Positions 25,275 through 33,486 of a DNA stretch of 56,201 bases are shown one piece after another. The DNA is taken from assembly GCA_905206345.1 (NCBI GenBank), contig CAJLGW010000003.1, forward strand, positions 1 through 56,201. Reading direction: 5' to 3'. The position numbers and the translations under genes were made by a program. How positions within the stretch are numbered: the stretch's first letter is position 1; every line of letters begins with the position of its first letter. The notes beneath the pieces were generated by a model. That model was not told the DNA's origin and searched no databases. It was given only the letters and a program-made list of their open reading frames with translations. Source of the DNA: an uncultured Sutterella sp. GTDB taxonomy: Bacteria > Pseudomonadota > Gammaproteobacteria > Burkholderiales > Burkholderiaceae_F.

Positions 25275-25901
25275 ATGATGTTGCGCAGAACGCTTTTAAC
25301 CCTTGTGGGTTCTTTGATGCTTTTGGTGAGTGCACCTGCTTTGCAGGCTGCTGAATCGCCGGAAGCTTTTGTAGAACGTGTTTCCAACGAAATTTTGACT
25401 GCGATTGCCGCGGATCCCAAAGTGCAAAAAGGGGATAAAAAGGCGGTTGAACGTCTTGTTGATGAAAAAATGATGCCCAATGTCGACTTTTTGCGCATGA
25501 CGCGCATGGCTGTGGGACCGAAGTGGCGCCAAGCGACGCCGCAACAACGCGATCGTTTGCAATTTTTGTTCCGTGAAACGTTAATTTCCGTTTATTCAGG
25601 CGGTTTGAGCTTGGCAACCGATCAAGTGGTGCGTGTTTTGCCGCACGGTCAAAATGACGGAACGGAAGCCATTGTCCGCACTGGGATGAAGTCTAAGAGC
25701 GATAACAGCAAGCCCGAAGTGACGATGGTGTATCGTCTTCGTAACATCAAAGACAAGGGTTGGCAAGTCATTGACGTTAATGTTGAGGGCGTTTGGTTGG
25801 TGAGTAACTATCGTAGCCAATATGGCAACATTGCCGCTCAAGAAGGCATTGACGGTTTGATTCGTCGCATGGAAGAGCGCTTAAAGACTGCAAGCAAGTA
25901 A
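25275..25901 (+). CDS. mlaC: Periplasmic phospholipid carrier MlaC
   Basis: A 208-residue protein with a cleavable signal peptide (MMLRRTLLTLVGSLMLLVS, cleavage near ALQA-AES). The mature part has the MlaC/Tgt2 features PNVDFLRMTRMAVGPKWRQATPQQ and KGWQVIDVNVEGVWLV. It shuttles phospholipid between MlaA and MlaD. It lies 13 bp after mlaA. Confidence 0.95.
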   Translation: MMLRRTLLTLVGSLMLLVSAPALQAAESPEAFVERVSNEILTAIAADPKVQKGDKKAVERLVDEKMMPNVDFLRMTRMAVGPKWRQATPQQRDRLQFLFRETLISVYSGGLSLATDQVVRVLPHGQNDGTEAIVRTGMKSKSDNSKPEVTMVYRLRNIKDKGWQVIDVNVEGVWLVSNYRSQYGNIAAQEGIDGLIRRMEERLKTASK

Positions 25902-25923
25902 TAACATTTTCAGGATTTGGGTT

Positions 25924-26211
25924 GTGTTAATTTCTAAAAAAATTGTCACTCTTAATGATATGAGTGAGTTGGAACCCCAAGCCGAAAAAGCCATTGCGGC
26001 CGGTGATGAAGTGTTTGACTGCACAGGCGTTGAACAGGCCGACAGTGCGCTCTTGGCTCTCATTCTTAAGTGGCTGGAATCGGCCCAACAAAAAGGGTTG
26101 AGTCCAAAGATTGTTAATCTTCCCGAAGGCATGTGGAGTTTGGCAAAACTCTACGGCGTTCGAGAGTTGATTCGAGCGTATTGTCACAAGGATACGCCTC
26201 AAACCCTCTGA
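25924..26211 (+). CDS. mlaB: STAS-domain protein MlaB
   Basis: A 95-residue STAS-fold protein with the core DCTGVEQADSALLALILKWLESAQ, including the conserved Ser/Ala-rich loop. MlaB binds MlaF and supports complex stability. It begins with GTG 25924. It ends the mla operon; the BolA-like ibaG often found next is absent. Confidence 0.88.
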   Translation: MLISKKIVTLNDMSELEPQAEKAIAAGDEVFDCTGVEQADSALLALILKWLESAQQKGLSPKIVNLPEGMWSLAKLYGVRELIRAYCHKDTPQTL

Positions 26212-26229
26212 AACATTTACGCACACTTT

Positions 26230-26263
26230 CGGACCTTTGGGTTATTCAAAGGTCCGATTTTTC
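26230..26263 (+). terminator. Terminator after mlaB
   Basis: GGACCTTTG pairs with CAAAGGTCC, followed by ATTTTT. It separates the mla operon from murA. Confidence 0.9.
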
Positions 26264-26392
26264 GTGCAGGATTCTAAGCGTGATCGCCGACTAGTCGGTA
26301 AAATCTTTTTGTGTTGAGGTGAGATGCTTCAAAAGCGCAAATGGTGTTGTTGAAGTGCTCACATCGTAAAAGACTTAATAAGTTGAATTGAT

Positions 26393-27640
26393 ATGGAAAA
26401 ACTTAAAGTAACGGGCGGTTGCCGTTTGGCCGGTGAAGTGAAAATTTCGGGCGCTAAAAATGCTGCGTTACCCATTCTTGCGGCAGCTTTGTTAACCGCA
26501 GAAGATTTGGTGCTTCACAACGTACCGAAATTGTCTGACATTCGTACGATGAATAAGCTCTTAGCTGGGCTCGGGACCAAAGTCGATAGCCAAGATGAAA
26601 CGGTTATCTTAAACGCCAAGGATTTGACCACGCTCGAAGCACCTTATGATTTGGTGAAAACGATGCGTGCTTCGATTTTGGTTTTGGGCCCCTTGTTGGC
26701 TCGTTACGGAGAGGCTCGAGTGAGTTTGCCGGGGGGCTGCGCGATTGGTGCGCGACCGGTGGATCAACACATCAAGGGCTTACAAGCCATGGGCGCCGAA
26801 GTGCATATTGAACACGGTTACGTGGTGGCAAAGGGGCGTTTAAAGGGTGCTCACATTGTGACGGATATGGTTACGGTGGGTGGAACTGAAAACTTGATGA
26901 TGGCTGCCACCTTAGCCGATGGTGTTACGATTATCGAAAATGCCGCTCGCGAACCGGAAGTGGTGGATTTGGCCAATTGCTTAATTGCGATGGGCGCCAA
27001 GATTAAGGGGGCCGGCACGCCGATCATTGAGATTGAAGGTGTTGAGGCTCTTCACGGCGCTACCTACACGGTGCTTCCTGATCGTATTGAAGCCGGTAGC
27101 TTTTTGGTAGCCGCATTGATGACGCAAGGGGATGTGACGGTTACGCACGTTTCACCTCACACGCTTGATGTGGTGATGGACAAATTGCGTGAAGCCGGTG
27201 GCGAAATTGAGTATGGTGAAGATTGGGTGCGTGCCCGCATTGATCATCGTCCTAAAGCCGTGAATGTCCGTACGGTTCCGCATCCTGGTTTCCCTACCGA
27301 TATGCAAGCCCAATTCATGGCATTGAATTGTATTGCTGAAGGCACGGGGCGAGTGACGGAGACGATTTTTGAAAATCGCTTCATGCATGTGCCGGAATTG
27401 CAACGTTTGGGAGCTAACATCTCTGTTGAAGGTCATACGGCCGTGGTGACGGGGGTTGAAGCCTTGTCTGGAGCCAATTTGATGGCCACGGATTTGCGTG
27501 CTTCAGCTAGCCTTGTGATGGCCGCATTGGTCGCCAGTGGTGAAAGTATCGTTGATCGAATTTATCACCTCGATCGCGGATATGACCATATGGAGTTGAA
27601 ATTGTCCAAACTTGGTGCAAAGATAGAACGTATTTCGTAA
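26393..27640 (+). CDS. murA: UDP-N-acetylglucosamine 1-carboxyvinyltransferase
   Basis: A 415-residue MurA, the first committed step of murein synthesis. KISGAKNAALPILAA lies near residues 18-32, and the fosfomycin-reactive cysteine is in SLPGGCAIGARPVD. Length is normal (about 419). In Burkholderiales the his operon commonly follows murA; here hinT follows directly after 15 bp. Confidence 0.97.
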   Translation: MEKLKVTGGCRLAGEVKISGAKNAALPILAAALLTAEDLVLHNVPKLSDIRTMNKLLAGLGTKVDSQDETVILNAKDLTTLEAPYDLVKTMRASILVLGPLLARYGEARVSLPGGCAIGARPVDQHIKGLQAMGAEVHIEHGYVVAKGRLKGAHIVTDMVTVGGTENLMMAATLADGVTIIENAAREPEVVDLANCLIAMGAKIKGAGTPIIEIEGVEALHGATYTVLPDRIEAGSFLVAALMTQGDVTVTHVSPHTLDVVMDKLREAGGEIEYGEDWVRARIDHRPKAVNVRTVPHPGFPTDMQAQFMALNCIAEGTGRVTETIFENRFMHVPELQRLGANISVEGHTAVVTGVEALSGANLMATDLRASASLVMAALVASGESIVDRIYHLDRGYDHMELKLSKLGAKIERIS

Positions 27641-27655
27641 TAAAGGAAAGTAAGC

Positions 27656-27997
27656 ATGCAAGACTGTATTTTCTGCAAGATCATCCGCGGTGATATTCCG
27701 TGTAAGAAGGTCTATGAAGACGAAGATGTTTTGGCCTTCCATGACATCAATCCGGCTGCGCCGATTCATTTTCTGTTGATTCCGAAGAAACATTTGGAGT
27801 CTTTGGCTCATGCACAACCCGAAGATACGGCACTTTTGGGTAAAATGCTTGCGCTTGTTCCGCAATTGGCTTTAGAGCAAGGTTGCGCTAATGGTTTCCG
27901 CACCGTGATCAATACAGGTCGCGATGGCGGACAAGAAGTGGGACATTTACATATTCACGTTATGGGCGGACCGCAACCGTGGCCGCGTAGGAGTTAA
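27656..27997 (+). CDS. hinT: Histidine triad (HIT) purine nucleoside phosphoramidase
   Basis: A 113-residue HINT-type protein with the triad His97, His99, His101 in GHLHIHVMGG and the N-terminal CIFCKIIRGDIP. These enzymes hydrolyse purine nucleoside phosphoramidates. In relatives it sits between hisE and tatA; here it joins murA directly to tatA. Confidence 0.93.
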   Translation: MQDCIFCKIIRGDIPCKKVYEDEDVLAFHDINPAAPIHFLLIPKKHLESLAHAQPEDTALLGKMLALVPQLALEQGCANGFRTVINTGRDGGQEVGHLHIHVMGGPQPWPRRS

Positions 27998-28001
27998 TAG
28001 C

Positions 28002-28241
28002 ATGGGTAGCTTTTCCATCTGGCATTGGTTGGTTGTTTTATTGATCGTTGTGCTTGTGTTCGGTACGGGCAAGTTGAAGAACTTGGGTCGCGATTTAGGT
28101 AGCGGTATCAAGGGCTTTAAGGAAGGTCTCAATGAAGGCCAAGCCGAAGCTAAAGCTGAAGACACCAAGCAAGTGACGAATCAATCTGCTTCAGCCGAAG
28201 CCATTGACATCCAAGCTAAAGACAAGACTGAAACGAAGTAA
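28002..28241 (+). CDS. tatA: Sec-independent protein translocase subunit TatA
   Basis: A 79-residue protein with an N-terminal membrane helix (residues 5-22, HWLVVLLIVVLVFGTGKL) followed by an amphipathic helix (LGRDLGSGIKGFKEGLNE). It forms the size-adaptable pore of the Tat pathway. It lies 4 bp after hinT. Confidence 0.95.
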   Translation: MGSFSIWHWLVVLLIVVLVFGTGKLKNLGRDLGSGIKGFKEGLNEGQAEAKAEDTKQVTNQSASAEAIDIQAKDKTETK

Positions 28242-28253
28242 TTTTCAGTGGGT

Positions 28254-28274
28254 AAGAGCCCTTTTTGGGCTCTT
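28254..28274 (+). promoter_or_regulatory. Hairpin between tatA and tatB
   Basis: AAGAGCCC pairs with GGGCTCTT around a TTTT-rich loop, with no T run after it. It is probably not a terminator but could stabilise the tatA mRNA end and set the usual excess of TatA over TatBC. Confidence 0.5.
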
Positions 28275-28294
28275 GCTGGTTGATTAGTTCATTC

Positions 28295-28906
28295 ATGTTT
28301 GATTTTGGATTTACCGAACTGTTGGTGATCGGCGTTGTTGCGCTGGTCGTTCTTGGTCCCGAGCGTATGCCCGAAGTGGCACGTACGGCGGGGCGTTTGT
28401 TGGCCAAAGCTCAGGGCTATATCTCTCAAGTCAAAAATGACTTTGATAAAGAAACGCAGCTCTCAGAAGTGAAAAAACTTCGTGAGCAGTTTGCTTCGCA
28501 GGCGGCGAGCCTTCGCAGTTCTTTAACGGAAGTGCAAAGTACGCTTGAAAGCGAAACGCAAGCGGTCAATTCTGCACTGAAGCAAAATGCCTCCCAAGAG
28601 GTTGCGACCAAGGATCCCTATGCCGAATTCAATCAAAGCGAAGCGACGTTACCGAAGCCCGCCAAGCGAACTTCGTCATTTCGTACCAATAATCCCTTTG
28701 GTTGGAACTTGGGTGAGTCTACGGAAGACAGTTTCCAATCTCAGTACGTTCCTAAACGTTATAAGCCCTCGGCCTCGCTTGATGACGTTGTCAGTGAGCT
28801 CGAAGAGTTGCGTCAGCAACTGGCTTTACCACGCAAGGCAATGAGTGGTTATAACCGACGTTATGCGCCTCGTGCACGTGTTAATCGTCCGCGTATTTAC
28901 CGTTAA
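28295..28906 (+). CDS. tatB: Sec-independent protein translocase subunit TatB
   Basis: A 203-residue TatB with the diagnostic N-terminus MFDFGFTELLVIGVVALVVLG and the PERMPEVARTAG hinge. A long coiled-coil-prone middle (VKNDFDKETQLSEVKKLREQF) and a Ser/Arg-rich tail follow. It forms the substrate receptor with TatC. I start at ATG 28295; longer readings have no family N-terminus. Confidence 0.94.
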   Translation: MFDFGFTELLVIGVVALVVLGPERMPEVARTAGRLLAKAQGYISQVKNDFDKETQLSEVKKLREQFASQAASLRSSLTEVQSTLESETQAVNSALKQNASQEVATKDPYAEFNQSEATLPKPAKRTSSFRTNNPFGWNLGESTEDSFQSQYVPKRYKPSASLDDVVSELEELRQQLALPRKAMSGYNRRYAPRARVNRPRIYR

Positions 28907-28915
28907 ATATTTTGT

Positions 28916-29695
28916 ATGGCAACCGAGAAATTACCCCTCGAAACCTCCGAAGACGAGTTGGTTGATCGAGAGCAACCTCTGATGGAGCATCTTCTGGAAC
29001 TTCGCACGCGCGTTGTTCGAGCTTGTGCTGCCGTCTTGATTGTGTTCTTGTGTCTGTCACCTTTTATGAAGCAAATTTTTGACTTCTTGAGTTTGCCTTT
29101 GATGGCAGCACTTCCTCAAGGTGTCAAGATGCTCTCTACGGGCGTTGTTGCTCCGTTTTTTGTCCCCTTGAAGGTCACGCTTTTTTTGGCCTTTTTGATT
29201 TCGTTGCCGATCGTTTTATACCAATTGTGGGCATTTGTTGCGCCAGGGTTGTATAAGCGTGAAAAGCGCCTCGTTTGGCCGATCCTTTTCTCAAGCTTGC
29301 TGATGTTTGCTTTGGGGATGCTTTATTGCTATTTCGTGGTGTTTCGTATGGTCTTTATGTTTATCGCAGGCTTTAGCCCCGATAGCGTAAATTTCGCCCC
29401 TGATATTGATGCCTACTTTGGTTTTGTTATTTCCATGTTCTTAGCTTTCGGCATGACGTTTGAAGTGCCGATCGTGGTGATGGTTCTTAATCGAATGGGT
29501 GTGGCACATTACGAAACTCTCGTGAAAGTTCGTCCGTACGTCATCGTGGGGGCATTTATTATTGCCGCTATTGTGACGCCCCCTGATGTGTTAAGCCAAT
29601 GCCTTTTGGCATTGCCATTAGTGATTCTTTATCAAGTTGGTCTTTGGATGGTGAAGCTCTTTGGGAAAACTGCTCCAGAGACTGACTCCGAATAG
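28916..29695 (+). CDS. tatC: Sec-independent protein translocase subunit TatC
   Basis: A 259-residue protein with six membrane helices. The start region PLMEHLLELRTRVVRA and the FEVPIVVMVLNRMG segment are typical TatC. It recognises twin-arginine signal peptides. The degQ-like protease gene often found next in Burkholderiales is missing. Confidence 0.97.
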   Translation: MATEKLPLETSEDELVDREQPLMEHLLELRTRVVRACAAVLIVFLCLSPFMKQIFDFLSLPLMAALPQGVKMLSTGVVAPFFVPLKVTLFLAFLISLPIVLYQLWAFVAPGLYKREKRLVWPILFSSLLMFALGMLYCYFVVFRMVFMFIAGFSPDSVNFAPDIDAYFGFVISMFLAFGMTFEVPIVVMVLNRMGVAHYETLVKVRPYVIVGAFIIAAIVTPPDVLSQCLLALPLVILYQVGLWMVKLFGKTAPETDSE

Positions 29696-29702
29696 ACCGA
29701 TT

Positions 29703-29731
29703 AAAAAGGCCTCCAAGGGCGGCTTTTTTGC
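29703..29731 (+). terminator. Terminator after tatC
   Basis: AAAAAGGCC pairs with GGCTTTTTT (one wobble), followed by T residues; it closes the tat operon. Confidence 0.7.
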
Positions 29732-29753
29732 AAATTAATATGTGAGGCTTGCT

Positions 29754-30497
29754 ATGCAGTGTGATGATCTCCTAGGCGCTTTAAATGCGTTTTTGAAACC
29801 AGAGCTCTTTAAAGACTATGCGCCCAACGGTTTACAAGTGCAAGGGAAGTCTGAAATCAAGAAAATCGTGACGGCCGTGAGCGCTACGCAAACAGTGATT
29901 GATCGTGCGGTCGAACTTCAAGCCGATGCGCTTTTGGTTCACCATGGTTGGTTTTGGAAGGGTGAAAATCCGTGTATTGTTCGCACGAAGCATCGTCGAT
30001 TGAAGACTCTTTTGAGTGCCGACATCAATTTAATCGGTTACCACTTGCCCCTTGACGCTCATCCAGAGATTGGTAACAACGCTCTGCTAGGCAAACTTTT
30101 AAATGCTCAAAACTGCATGCAGACCTCAGAGGGAAACTTCTTGTGGATGGGCGAGATTGCACCTAAGACGTTAGAGCAATTGACGCAATATTTGTCTGAA
30201 CAATTATCTCGTGAAGTACTTGTTTTAGGAAATCGGACGGGTGACATTACTCGTGTTGCGTGGTGCAGTGGTGCGGCGGAAAATTTCTTTGAAGATGCGA
30301 TTACTGCAGGCGCTCAAGTCTATATCAGCGGAGAAGCGGCTGAACGCTCAACGCACATGGCCCGAGAAAGCGGCGTTCCCTATTTGGTGTGTGGGCATCA
30401 TGCAACGGAACGTTTGGGTATTCGTGCGTTAGGTAACTGGATTGAAGAAACATTGGGAATTGAGTGCATTTTTGTTGATGATGACAATCCTCTTTAA
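29754..30497 (+). CDS. Nif3-like dinuclear metal centre protein (YbgI family)
   Basis: A 247-residue protein of the NIF3/YbgI family. Metal-ligand motifs are visible: ALLVHHGWFWKG (about residues 62-73), YHLPLDAHPEIGNN, and VCGHHATERLG near the C-terminus. The family forms toroidal hexamers; a GTP cyclohydrolase I-like role has been suggested for relatives but is not settled. In Burkholderiales it precedes petABC-sspAB, so its position is conserved although petABC is missing here. Confidence 0.9.
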   Translation: MQCDDLLGALNAFLKPELFKDYAPNGLQVQGKSEIKKIVTAVSATQTVIDRAVELQADALLVHHGWFWKGENPCIVRTKHRRLKTLLSADINLIGYHLPLDAHPEIGNNALLGKLLNAQNCMQTSEGNFLWMGEIAPKTLEQLTQYLSEQLSREVLVLGNRTGDITRVAWCSGAAENFFEDAITAGAQVYISGEAAERSTHMARESGVPYLVCGHHATERLGIRALGNWIEETLGIECIFVDDDNPL

Positions 30498-30526
30498 ATG
30501 TAGATAACCATTTGAAAATAAAGAAC

Positions 30527-30555
30527 AAAAGCGCCATTTAATGGCGTTTTTGTTT
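30527..30555 (+). terminator. Terminator after the Nif3-like gene
   Basis: ACAAAAGCGCCATT pairs with AATGGCGTTTTTGT; an A run and T run flank the stem. Confidence 0.85.
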
Positions 30556-30666
30556 TGAACCCATTAAAATGGATATGTTGGAATTAGCATCGTTATTGGC
30601 CGGCGAAGGGTGGTGTGCTTACCTATAGACAATTCGCCGAACACCAAACAGATTAGGAGTCAATAA

Positions 30667-31269
30667 ATGATTTTATATTCTGGTTCGACTTGTCCGTTTT
30701 CTCATCGTTGTCGTTTCCTTTTGTATGAAAAGGGCATGGACTTTGAGGTCAAAGACATCGATGTCGGCAATGTACCGCCGGAAATCCTAACCATGAATCC
30801 TTATGGTGAAGTGCCGGTGTTGGAAGAACGTGAGTTTTTCCTCTATGAGTCGAACATCATTTGCGAATACTTGGATGAACGTTTCCCGCATCCGCAATTA
30901 ATGCCGGCTGAGCCCGTTCATCGTGCTCGGGTTCGTTTGTTCTTGTTTAATTTCGAACGTGAATTATTCAGCTATATGAAGACGCTTGAATCTCGTCAGG
31001 CTGTTGATTCTGCAAAGAACTTGGCCCGTAGCCGCATTCGTGAGCAATTGATCGCGATGGCACCGCTTTTTGTCAAGAATAAGTACATCTTTGGTGATGA
31101 ATTCACGATGCTTGACGTAGCAATGGCTCCGCTTTTATGGCGCTTGGAAGTCTATGGTATTGAATTACCGAAGTCTGCTGCTCCGTTGCAAAAGTACGCA
31201 GAACGCTTGTTCTCGCGTCAATCCTTCATTGACTCGATGACGCCGTCTGAAAAAGTTATGCGTCGTTAA
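30667..31269 (+). CDS. sspA: Stringent starvation protein A
   Basis: A 200-residue glutathione-S-transferase-fold protein starting MILYSGSTCPFSHRCRF. It binds RNA polymerase and helps stress survival in E. coli. The thioredoxin-like half runs to about residue 80 and the helical half from 85. It forms the classic sspA-sspB pair. Upstream lies a 110-bp gap where petC would normally end. Confidence 0.94.
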   Translation: MILYSGSTCPFSHRCRFLLYEKGMDFEVKDIDVGNVPPEILTMNPYGEVPVLEEREFFLYESNIICEYLDERFPHPQLMPAEPVHRARVRLFLFNFERELFSYMKTLESRQAVDSAKNLARSRIREQLIAMAPLFVKNKYIFGDEFTMLDVAMAPLLWRLEVYGIELPKSAAPLQKYAERLFSRQSFIDSMTPSEKVMRR

Positions 31270-31288
31270 GATGCGTTAGAGAGAAGTT

Positions 31289-31663
31289 ATGGCAAGAGCT
31301 TCAATTAAATCGTATTTGATCCAATCCATTTGGAACTGGTGTAACGACTACGGTCTGTCGCCTTACATCGTTGTTAATGTTGACGATAACTGCACCGTAC
31401 CGATGGAATTTGTTCAGGATGGCCGAATTGTTTTCGACATTTCTGCCGAAGCAACGCATAGTTTGGCTTTTGAAGAAGATGCGATTCGCTTTGAGGCTCG
31501 CTTTGGCGAGAAGGCTATGCAATGCTATGTGCCTTATCGCAATGTTGCCGGTATGTTCCCGCAAGAAGAGCCTTCAAAGGGGATGATGTTTTCTCCGGAT
31601 ATGGACGAGCCTGAGGAAATTAAACCTAAAGCCCCCACGCCGATCTTTTCTCGTGTAAAATAG
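31289..31663 (+). CDS. sspB: ClpXP protease specificity-enhancing factor SspB
   Basis: A 124-residue adaptor that brings ssrA-tagged proteins to ClpXP. The substrate-binding domain (about residues 5-95) is followed by a flexible acidic linker and a C-terminal KPKAPTPIFSRVK that resembles the ClpX-binding tail of E. coli SspB. It lies 19 bp after sspA and 8 bp before tRNA-Thr. Confidence 0.93.
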   Translation: MARASIKSYLIQSIWNWCNDYGLSPYIVVNVDDNCTVPMEFVQDGRIVFDISAEATHSLAFEEDAIRFEARFGEKAMQCYVPYRNVAGMFPQEEPSKGMMFSPDMDEPEEIKPKAPTPIFSRVK

Positions 31664-31671
31664 CGCCTCTT

Positions 31672-31747
<76 letters not shown>

Positions 31748-31753
31748 TATACC

Positions 31754-31785
31754 AATCCGCACCCGTCCAACGGCGTGCGGATTTT
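31754..31785 (+). terminator. Terminator after tRNA-Thr, first copy
   Basis: AATCCGCAC pairs with GTGCGGATT, followed by TTTC. The same 9-bp stem recurs at 31990-32021 after a second GGCACCA. Confidence 0.85.
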
Positions 31786-31828
31786 TCTTTATTTATCAAT
31801 ACTTACAGCTATTTTAGCCATTTATATT

Positions 31829-31910
31829 GTCCGAGGGCGTCCGAGGAAATAGTATCCTAGATAGTATCCTGATGGATAGGTAGGGGGGGCTATTTACTTC
31901 AGGATACTAT
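31829..31910. repeat. Short phased repeats next to integrase remnant
   Basis: GTCCGAGG occurs at 31829-31836 and 31839-31846. ATAGTATCCT occurs at 31849-31858 and 31861-31870, and inverted as AGGATACTAT at 31901-31910. Such short phased and inverted sites resemble arm-type binding sites beside a P4-like integrase gene. The role is inferred. Confidence 0.45.
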
Positions 31911-31939
31911 GTTTATCTATTTACTAATAAGGGCAGGCA

Positions 31940-31990
31940 ATGGCGAGACGTATCGTACAACCGATGACCGATAAGGCACCAAATTTTTGA
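31940..31990 (+). pseudogene. 5' remnant of a tyrosine (P4-type) integrase gene
   Basis: Sixteen codons (MARRIVQPMTDKAPNF, then TGA) with a GGGCAGG upstream. The first 12 residues resemble the start of P4-family phage integrases, which begin with a basic stretch followed by a L/M-TD-x-A motif. The frame leaves the family pattern at codons 13-14, exactly over GGCACCA, the repeated tRNA end. So the gene looks cut at an att-like core. The short length limits certainty. Confidence 0.5.
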
Positions 31991-32077
31991 ATCCGCACGC
32001 GTGTATAACGTTGTGCGGATTTTTGTTTTATCTGTCACTAATCTCTGACCTCCTCTTCAACTATATGTGTAAATCAT

Positions 32078-32093
32078 CAAATGTACAAATGTG
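32078..32093. repeat. TGTACA-type site A, upstream of parA
   Basis: CAAATGTACAAATGTG, the distal copy of a motif repeated around the parA cassette. Likely operator or centromere site; inferred. Confidence 0.45.
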
Positions 32094-32255
32094 TTAATAA
32101 GCCGTTTTTCGGAATAGCCATATTTCTCGTGAGGTTAGAGTTATACAAAATGATAAATCTACCTATTTCTAATAAAATCAAATACTAATAACGACCGATT
32201 GAAATGTAAAAAAAGATCAAATACGCAAATAAACATATGGTAAAATACAGAGAAA

Positions 32256-32274
32256 CACAAATGTACATTTATTG
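32256..32274. repeat. TGTACA-type site B at the parA promoter
   Basis: AAATGTACATTT (32259-32270) is a perfect 12-bp palindrome 20 bp before the parA ATG, between the likely -10 box and the gene. It is well placed to bind a ribbon-helix-helix repressor such as the parA partner. Confidence 0.5.
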
Positions 32275-32290
32275 ATTCTAAAGGAATGTC

Positions 32291-32932
32291 ATGAAAGTCA
32301 TTAGTATCTTGAATCAAAAGGGCGGCGTCGGTAAGACGACGATTTCTGTTAATCTGGCTTCTGCCATCGCAAAGAAGGGCAAGTCGGTTCTTTTAGTCGA
32401 TGCGGATCCCCAAGGGTCAGCACTAGATTGGTTTGCCAGTCGCTCCGACGAAATGGAGCCTTTGTTCCCGGTTGTGGGTTGCGCAAAGCCCAATTTACAT
32501 AAAACCATTCCGGATCTCGGAAAAGGTCGAGATGTGGTTGTGATTGACGGTGCGCCTCGTGTGACGGATTTGGCACGTGCAGCCATTATGGCCAGTGATT
32601 TGGTTTTGATTCCGGTTCAGCCGAGTCCTTACGACGTTTGGGCCGCTGAAGAAGTGGTCAAACTGATTAAAGAAGCTCAGATCTATCGTCCTGAAATTCA
32701 GGCAGCGTTTGTGATTAATCGCAAGATTGCTAAAACGGCGATTGGCCGAGATATTGTTGACGCATTAGAGGGCTTCGAAATTGAAGTACTCGACTCAACG
32801 CTTTCTCAACGCGTCGTTTATGCCGAATCGGCTGCGGTCGGTGTGGCAGTGTTTGAGCAAGATTCCAAGAGTTACGCTACGCGTGAAGTAAATCGCTTGG
32901 CAAAAGAAGTTCTTAACGTTTTGGGAGAATAA
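32291..32932 (+). CDS. parA: ParA/ParF-family partition ATPase
   Basis: A 213-residue small ParA without an N-terminal HTH, the ParF (type Ib) size class. Deviant Walker A KGGVGKTT lies at residues 10-17, the A' segment DADPQGSALDWF at about 39-50, and VVVIDGAPR as Walker B. Such ATPases move plasmids or integrated elements by forming patterns on the nucleoid. AAGGAATG precedes the ATG. It is followed after 2 bp by its likely partner, and it differs from a housekeeping Soj by size and pairing. Confidence 0.93.
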   Translation: MKVISILNQKGGVGKTTISVNLASAIAKKGKSVLLVDADPQGSALDWFASRSDEMEPLFPVVGCAKPNLHKTIPDLGKGRDVVVIDGAPRVTDLARAAIMASDLVLIPVQPSPYDVWAAEEVVKLIKEAQIYRPEIQAAFVINRKIAKTAIGRDIVDALEGFEIEVLDSTLSQRVVYAESAAVGVAVFEQDSKSYATREVNRLAKEVLNVLGE

Positions 32933-32934
32933 TT

Positions 32935-33216
32935 ATGGCATCAGGAAAGAAAGTAATGTTTTCAAAGCCGCGTCAAACCTCTGCTGCAGATATGGCAAAG
33001 ATGGATGAATGGGTTAGTTTGGGTGCAGAGGAAACGCACGTTGAAGTGAGTTCTAAACCCGTTTTGAAGACGCCGGAAACGAAAGTTCGTATGAAACGTT
33101 TGTCGATGGATTTGCCCGAAGAAATGCACAAGGACTTGATGAAATACTGTGTTGATCACGGAACAAAGGCCTCTGTTTTGGTTCGCGATCTTCTTCAAAG
33201 AAAGATCTATCGTTAA
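32935..33216 (+). CDS. Ribbon-helix-helix protein, ParG-like partner
   Basis: A 93-residue protein with a polar N-terminal tail (1-55) and a C-terminal ribbon-helix-helix (about 57-92: RMKRLSMDLPEEMHKDLMKYC...). ParG of plasmid TP228 has the same plan: a flexible tail that stimulates ParF and an RHH that binds operator and centromere. The 2-bp gap to parA implies one operon. I infer that it binds the TGTACA-type sites. A general CopG-like repressor is the alternative. Confidence 0.75.
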   Translation: MASGKKVMFSKPRQTSAADMAKMDEWVSLGAEETHVEVSSKPVLKTPETKVRMKRLSMDLPEEMHKDLMKYCVDHGTKASVLVRDLLQRKIYR

Positions 33217-33230
33217 TTGAACATGCAACA

Positions 33231-33281
33231 TATGTACAAAACAACAAAAGAACAAATGATAATTTGTTGTACATAATGTTA
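33231..33281. repeat. TGTACA-type site cluster C, downstream of the par genes
   Basis: TGTACA occurs at 33233-33238 and 33268-33273, with a perfect 7+7 inverted repeat AACAAAT-GATA-ATTTGTT (33251-33268) between them. This dense set directly after the partner gene is a candidate centromere. Confidence 0.45.
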
Positions 33282-33305
33282 TTTCAATAAAAACAAAAGC
33301 TTGTA

Positions 33306-33340
33306 TAGCCGCTACAAACTATTAAGTTGTAGCGGTTATT
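33306..33340 (+). terminator. Terminator after the par operon
   Basis: TAGCCGCTACAA pairs with TTGTAGCGGTTA (one wobble), followed by TTTATT. Confidence 0.75.
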
Positions 33341-33349
33341 TATTGATAT

Positions 33350-33382
33350 GTTGAAATGAACAAATGACCAAATGTGATAATG
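33350..33382. repeat. AACAAATG-type site D
   Basis: GAAATGAACAAATGACCAAATGTG carries two half-sites like those near parA but no TGTACA. It lies 105 bp before the next gene. Relation to the par sites is tentative. Confidence 0.3.
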
Positions 33383-33486
33383 AGTTATAGATTGTTTGAT
33401 TTAGAAGTGCTTTTCTCTGCGCAGTAGTTCTTATCGTTTTCTGCGTAAAAGTGAGTTATAGTGAACAACGATCATTGGAGTATCAG

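Larger units (their letters stand above)
31748..32290. other. 543-bp gap between tRNA-Thr and parA
   Basis: It holds, in order, a tRNA terminator, phased repeats, the integrase remnant, a second terminator copy, and an AT-rich stretch with two TGTACA sites before parA. TAAAAT at 32241-32246 is a possible parA -10 box. I see no intact gene. Confidence 0.6.

Noticed and set aside
28254..28274. The hairpin between tatA and tatB as an intrinsic terminator
   Set aside because: There is no T run after the stem, and tatB and tatC must be expressed with tatA.
31800..31910. The short repeats near tRNA-Thr as a CRISPR array
   Set aside because: Units are 8-10 bp, two or three copies, without regular spacers; arm-type integrase sites fit better. 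No CRISPR array or cas gene was seen in the window.
33451..33486. GTG 33451 as start of the unknown gene
   Set aside because: No ribosome binding site precedes it, while ATG 33487 has GGAG at ideal spacing.
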